Source: an uncultured Desulfobulbus sp. (GTDB lineage Bacteria > Desulfobacterota > Desulfobulbia > Desulfobulbales > Desulfobulbaceae). From it: 8,392 bases of DNA. The notes below the pieces were generated by a model. The model worked only from the letters and a program-made list of their open reading frames with translations, made no database searches and was not told the DNA's origin. This document shows, piece after piece, positions 5,581-8,392 of this stretch (positions are counted from its first letter, which is position 1; every line of letters begins with the position of its first letter). A program made the translations under genes and the position numbers. The stretch covers positions 1-8,392 of the forward strand of contig CAMNHX010000047.1 in NCBI GenBank assembly GCA_946539945.1. Reading direction: 5' to 3'.

Positions 5581-6219
5581 TCAGGGGGCAAGCCGGTCAA
5601 TACGCCAGACGCCGCTGGCGTCGCGGCTGTACAGAAAACGGTCGTGCAGGCGGCTGGTCTGGCCGTGCCAGAATTCAATGGTTTCAGGAACTACCCGGAA
5701 GCCCCCCCAGAAGTTGGGCAGGGGAATTTCGCCGTTCAAAAACTTCTGTTTGAGCTTGTCAAACTCCTGCAGGAGAATTTGACGGGAAGAGATGACCGAA
5801 CTCTGCTGCGAGACCCAAGCGCCCAGTTGGCTTTCCCTGGGGCGCGAGGCAAAGTAGCGGGCTGATTCCATCATGCTGACCTTGCTGGCAGTGCCGCAGA
5901 TCACGACCTGCCGTGCCAGGCTTACCCAGGGGAAGAGCAGGGAGACGTTCTGATTTTCCCCGATTTCCTTGGCTTTTCTGCTGCCGTAATTGGTGAAGAA
6001 GACAAAGCCCTCCTCGTCAAAAAACTTGAGCAGGACCGTGCGCAGACTGGGCTTGCCGTCCTGGCCCACAGTGGCAAGACTCATGGCGTTGGGTTCAGCC
6101 AGTCCGGCCTTGCAGGCCTGGTCAAACCAGTGGGCAAACTGCTGCACCGGATCAGGGTTCAGGTCTTCTTTGGTGATGGGGGTGTCAGGGTATTCCTGAC
6201 GAAATGTACTGATGTCCAT
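5581..6219 (-). CDS. pdxH: Pyridoxamine/pyridoxine 5'-phosphate oxidase
   Basis: PdxH oxidises pyridoxamine or pyridoxine 5'-phosphate to pyridoxal 5'-phosphate, using FMN and oxygen, in vitamin B6 synthesis and salvage. From the ATG at 6219 the protein has 212 residues, the usual family length. It aligns by eye along its whole length with E. coli PdxH: RTVLLK (60-65), FFTNYGSRKAKEI (74-86), SLLFPW (93-98), RQV (103-105), SRPRESQLGAWVSQQSS (125-141), PLPNFWGGFRV (167-177), LHDRFLY (191-197) and the invariant C-terminal RIDRLAP (206-212). The frame stays open 81 codons upstream to 6462, but that extension is arginine- and cysteine-rich and unlike the family, so the later start is chosen although no strong Shine-Dalgarno sequence precedes it. 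The enzyme uses oxygen, which is notable if the host is an anaerobe, although many anaerobes keep it. The gene diverges from the membrane protein gene across about 237 bases. Confidence 0.95.
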   Translation of the reverse strand: MDISTFRQEYPDTPITKEDLNPDPVQQFAHWFDQACKAGLAEPNAMSLATVGQDGKPSLRTVLLKFFDEEGFVFFTNYGSRKAKEIGENQNVSLLFPWVSLARQVVICGTASKVSMMESARYFASRPRESQLGAWVSQQSSVISSRQILLQEFDKLKQKFLNGEIPLPNFWGGFRVVPETIEFWHGQTSRLHDRFLYSRDASGVWRIDRLAP

Positions 6220-6456
6220 AATACGCTGTAGAGAGAAAATGGGGATGGAACCGGAAGCACTGTCGCAACACAGGTCCGCAGACGGGCCGCCCTGTTGTAG
6301 ATGTTTGCGCCTTTTTTTGCAACAGCAAGATGCAGCCCGCGCCAGAGGCGGAAAAGTGGGGGCAGGCGCGGCTGCCCGCCCTGTCCTGTTCTGGGGCGTC
6401 CAAACTTCCGCACTCTCCCTTCTCCTGAATGCCCCGAAACAACAGCGATTCCTCCC

Positions 6457-7369
6457 ATGCACGACGACAACCCTGAAAACTTCAACCCCTATAGTCCACC
6501 CGAGGCTGATCTGACCGGGTCACAAACAGCCCGATCCGGAGCATCCGGGCATGGCGTCTGGCGCGACACCCCTGCCCGAGTTTCGCCGCAGCAAGGCTGG
6601 AGATGGATATGGACCGGGCCTTGGGTCTTTCTTGGCGAGTACCCGCTCTTTTCCGCGCTGTTCCTGCTGTTTTGCGGCGCTCTGGTTTGCTGGAGATACG
6701 TTCTTCTCGGCAACTGGATCACTGTTGGCCTCCACATCAACTTTTTGCTGTGTTTCGGTGCGGTCCCGCTGTTGACAGCTCCCCTCTTCCTGTTCGCCGG
6801 ACGCCACATCGCAGGTCATAAAGGGGGGGGGCGCAAGCGCCTTTGGCCTTGCCTTGCTGCGCTCCCTACCCTTTTGCCCACTTTTTGCCGCTCTGGCGTG
6901 GCTCTACACCGACTACGGCCTTATCGGCGGCTTCCTGTACGAGTTGGCTCAAAGCGCACCGGATACTGTCCAGATTCCCGATCTCCTGCGCCTGATCCCC
7001 TTGGTCCTGCTGGCCTACATCCTGCCCATCCTCTTCTTTGTCCTGATGCTCTTTGTGCAGCTGGCTACGGCCCTGGCGATCATGGTCTGGCACAATCCTT
7101 TTGTTGCGCTGTCCCGGGCCACTGTGGCCTTGCTGTACAACTGGCCCGCCTTTACCTTGGCAGGTTTTTGCTTCTTGCTCCTGTGTATGGGGGGCATGGG
7201 AGCGCAGAAGGCGGTGATGGAACTGTTCACAGACAAGGAAACATGGATTGCCCAGTTCTGCTACTGGGTGCACGCCGTGCCAAGTTTGCTTGCGCTTCTG
7301 CTCTCCCCCTGCCTCATGGTTCGGGATCTGCTGTATGACTCGGAAAGCGCAGGGTCTCCTGCTCTGTAA
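6457..7369 (+). CDS. Multi-pass membrane protein of unknown function, frame broken at a G9 tract
   Basis: Read as it stands, the frame from the ATG at 6457 changes character at a run of nine G (6823-6831) and continues out of frame to a stop at 7338, giving 293 residues. If the run had eight G, the frame would join the downstream hydrophobic frame and end at the TAA at 7367, giving 303 residues. The joined protein begins with a proline-rich N-terminus containing NPYSPPEADL (residues 9-18), a motif often seen at the start of bacterial multi-pass proteins of unknown function. Hydrophobic segments lie near 63-85, 93-115, 127-149, 178-211 (possibly two), 224-248 and 266-291. The two halves clearly belong together, because membrane segments continue across the junction in the eight-G reading only. 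No Shine-Dalgarno sequence is evident at the ATG. The 3' end overlaps the convergent cyclo-ligase gene by 56 bases. The function is unknown; a transporter-like or envelope role is only a guess. Confidence 0.65.
6823..6831 (+). repeat. Homopolymeric tract of nine G inside the membrane protein gene
   Basis: Nine consecutive G follow AAA within the coding region, at codons 123-125. Tracts of this length are prone to slipped-strand mispairing. Loss of one G, or gain of two, would restore the downstream frame, so the tract behaves as a possible on/off switch. A base-calling or assembly error at this site is the main alternative. Confidence 0.85.
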
Positions 7370-7934
7370 TCAGGATATGCAGTTTCATATCGTGCGCTTC
7401 CACTGGCAGGCGGACAGCCGCGTTTGCAAGCTGACAGGAAAAGGCCAACCCGACGCGCAGGGCCTGCGGCGCCCGGTTCGCCAGAAAGCGATCGTAAAAG
7501 CCGCCGCCATAGCCCAGACGGTTGCCTGCGCGGTCAAAGAGCAGACCGGGCAGAAGAACCATGTCCAGCCTGTCCGCCGGAAAGAGGCGGTCTTTTTGAT
7601 ACGGTGGTTCGGGAATGCCAAAAGCGCCGGGGCGCAAATCCGCCTGGTTGTCCAGGACAAGCGGCAGCATTGCCCGGCTTTCTGGCAGGGTCAGGGGGAC
7701 GCACAGCACTTTTCCCTGTCCCCGGAGCAGGGGCCAGAGTGGCGCTGTGTCAACCTCGCTTCTGAAGGTGCAATAGACAAAGAGGCTTTGCGCTGCCGCT
7801 GTTTCTGGCAAGGCGCAGACCTGTGCGCAGATGACAGCGCTGGCCCGGGCGCGTTGCGCGGCAGACAGGGCATCCCGTGTTTTCCTGGCCTGACTGCGCA
7901 GGGTCTGGCGCACAGACTGGATTGATTCTTCCAT
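7314..7934 (-). CDS. 5-formyltetrahydrofolate cyclo-ligase (MTHFS)
   Basis: This enzyme uses ATP to convert 5-formyltetrahydrofolate to 5,10-methenyltetrahydrofolate, returning a stored folate form to one-carbon metabolism in the cytoplasm. The 206-residue length fits the family (about 180-210). The diagnostic block LLFDRAGNRLGYGGGFYDRFL spans residues 131-151; it holds the ATP/phosphate loop G-Y-G-G-G-F-Y-D. Supporting pieces are the basic N-terminus (RQTLRSQARKTRDAL), the middle FGIPEP motif (105-110) and the HD-plus-ITE ending (181-191). The start is well supported: AAGGAG lies four bases before the ATG. The gene follows ispG after a 57-base gap on the same strand and probably shares its transcript. 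Its last 14 or so residues lie opposite the end of the convergent membrane protein gene (56-base overlap). Common symbols for this gene are ygfA, fthC and fau. In many proteobacteria 6S RNA lies next to it, but the gap here is too short to hold one. Confidence 0.92.
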   Translation of the reverse strand: MEESIQSVRQTLRSQARKTRDALSAAQRARASAVICAQVCALPETAAAQSLFVYCTFRSEVDTAPLWPLLRGQGKVLCVPLTLPESRAMLPLVLDNQADLRPGAFGIPEPPYQKDRLFPADRLDMVLLPGLLFDRAGNRLGYGGGFYDRFLANRAPQALRVGLAFSCQLANAAVRLPVEAHDMKLHILITEQETLRFPSHTADPEP

Positions 7935-7937
7935 GAG

Positions 7938-7943
7938 GACTCC
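7938..7943 (-). promoter_or_regulatory. Strong ribosome binding site of the cyclo-ligase gene
   Basis: On the minus strand AAGGAG is followed by TCCT and the ATG at 7934. It is the clearest Shine-Dalgarno sequence in the window and fixes this start codon. Confidence 0.75.
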
Positions 7944-7992
7944 TTGCAGGGGCTGGCTGTCTCAAAATGAAGCAAATCCAAAACCCGCATCC

Positions 7993-8392
7993 TCAACGTA
8001 CAAGCATCTCCTGCCCGCCTTCCCGGTACTCCGCCTCCAGTCGGTCCAGTTCAGCCAGAAAGGCAGGCAGGAGTTCTGCTTCCGGCAGTTTCTTCCATAA
8101 CTCACCCTTCCTGAACAGAATGCCCACACCCTTGCCGCCTGCAATGCCAATATCCGCTTCCCGTGCCTCGCCTGGACCGTTGACCACGCAACCCATGACC
8201 GCAACTTTCAGCGGAGCCTGCATAGTCTGCAGTTTCGCCTCCACCTGTTCAGCCAAGGCAAAGAGGTTGATGCAGGTCCGGCCACAGGTGGGGCAGGAGA
8301 TCAGTTCTGGACCGCGCTCCCGGATGCGCAAGGCCCGCAGCAATTCCCAGGCTACGCGCACTTCCTCCACCGGGTCACGGGTCAGGGAGATG
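7993..8392 (-). CDS. ispG: 4-hydroxy-3-methylbut-2-enyl diphosphate synthase, C-terminal part (cut by window edge)
   Basis: IspG (GcpE) carries out the next-to-last step of the non-mevalonate (MEP) isoprenoid pathway: the reductive ring opening of methylerythritol cyclodiphosphate, using a [4Fe-4S] cluster. About 132 C-terminal residues are visible, beginning within the conserved ISLTRDPVEEV segment and continuing past the right edge. The three cluster cysteines are present: CPTC in ELISCPTCGRTC and the cysteine of MGCVVNGPGEAREAD. The glycine-rich GIAGGKGVGILFRKG segment follows, and the C-terminus is helical and charged, ending at the TGA at 7993. An apparent internal GTG start at 8370 is not real, because the protein aligns upstream of it with E. 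coli IspG (DPVEE). It lies upstream of the cyclo-ligase gene in the same direction and is probably co-transcribed with it. Confidence 0.95.
   Translation of the reverse strand, partial: ISLTRDPVEEVRVAWELLRALRIRERGPELISCPTCGRTCINLFALAEQVEAKLQTMQAPLKVAVMGCVVNGPGEAREADIGIAGGKGVGILFRKGELWKKLPEAELLPAFLAELDRLEAEYREGGQEMLVR

Noticed and set aside
6220..6456. Promoters for pdxH and the divergent membrane gene
   Set aside because: A weak minus-strand pair (TTGCAA, 17 bases, TACAAC) exists near 6288-6325, but both boxes match the consensus at only four of six positions.
6220..6462. N-terminal 81-codon extension of PdxH
   Set aside because: The extension is Arg/Cys/Pro-rich and has no counterpart in PdxH; the ATG at 6219 gives the normal family length.
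7935..7992. 6S RNA next to the cyclo-ligase gene, as in many proteobacteria
   Set aside because: The gap to ispG is under 60 bases, too short for a roughly 180-base RNA.

Overview
The window reads as ordinary chromosome of a GC-rich Gram-negative anaerobe. Desulfovibrio or a close relative (Desulfovibrionaceae) is my best guess, because the GlcD-type flavoprotein, the unusual shikimate-kinase-like protein and the gene mix recall that family. This is an inference from protein style only; no rRNA or other decisive marker is present. Almost every gene lies on the minus strand, so transcription runs right to left.

Layout from right to left on the minus strand. The 3' part of ispG (isoprenoid synthesis, cut by the right edge) is followed after 57 bases by a 5-formyltetrahydrofolate cyclo-ligase gene. 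A plus-strand multi-pass membrane protein gene converges on the cyclo-ligase and overlaps its 3' end by 56 bases. Its frame is broken at a run of nine G; eight G would restore one continuous 303-residue protein, so this is either a phase-variable switch or a sequence error. Divergent from it is pdxH (pyridoxamine 5'-phosphate oxidase). Next comes a roughly 470-base gap with no intact gene. It holds the remains of an IS200/IS605-type element: the last part of a tnpB gene with its zinc-knuckle and HADLNA motif, an end hairpin just after it, and a second hairpin close to the start of the next gene. That next gene encodes a secreted or membrane MscS-like channel, which overlaps by one base a GlcD-family FAD oxidoreductase.

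Further left is a self-contained small gene: a sigma-70-like promoter, a Shine-Dalgarno sequence, a 62-residue protein and a 15-bp perfect terminator hairpin. The terminator ends only 8 bases before the start of a shikimate-kinase-fold protein whose substrate-contact motifs differ from true shikimate kinases; it may be a homoserine kinase. A PHP-domain phosphoesterase follows. At the extreme left edge a near-consensus promoter (TTGACA, 16 bases, TATATT) points out of the window.

Most genes are housekeeping metabolism (isoprenoid, folate, vitamin B6, possibly threonine or aromatic amino acids). The parts that deserve a second look are the poly-G frame break, the decayed TnpB element with its possible guide-RNA remnant, the shikimate-kinase look-alike with the terminator at its start codon, and the channel/oxidase pair. 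I see no CRISPR array, tRNA, rRNA or defence island.
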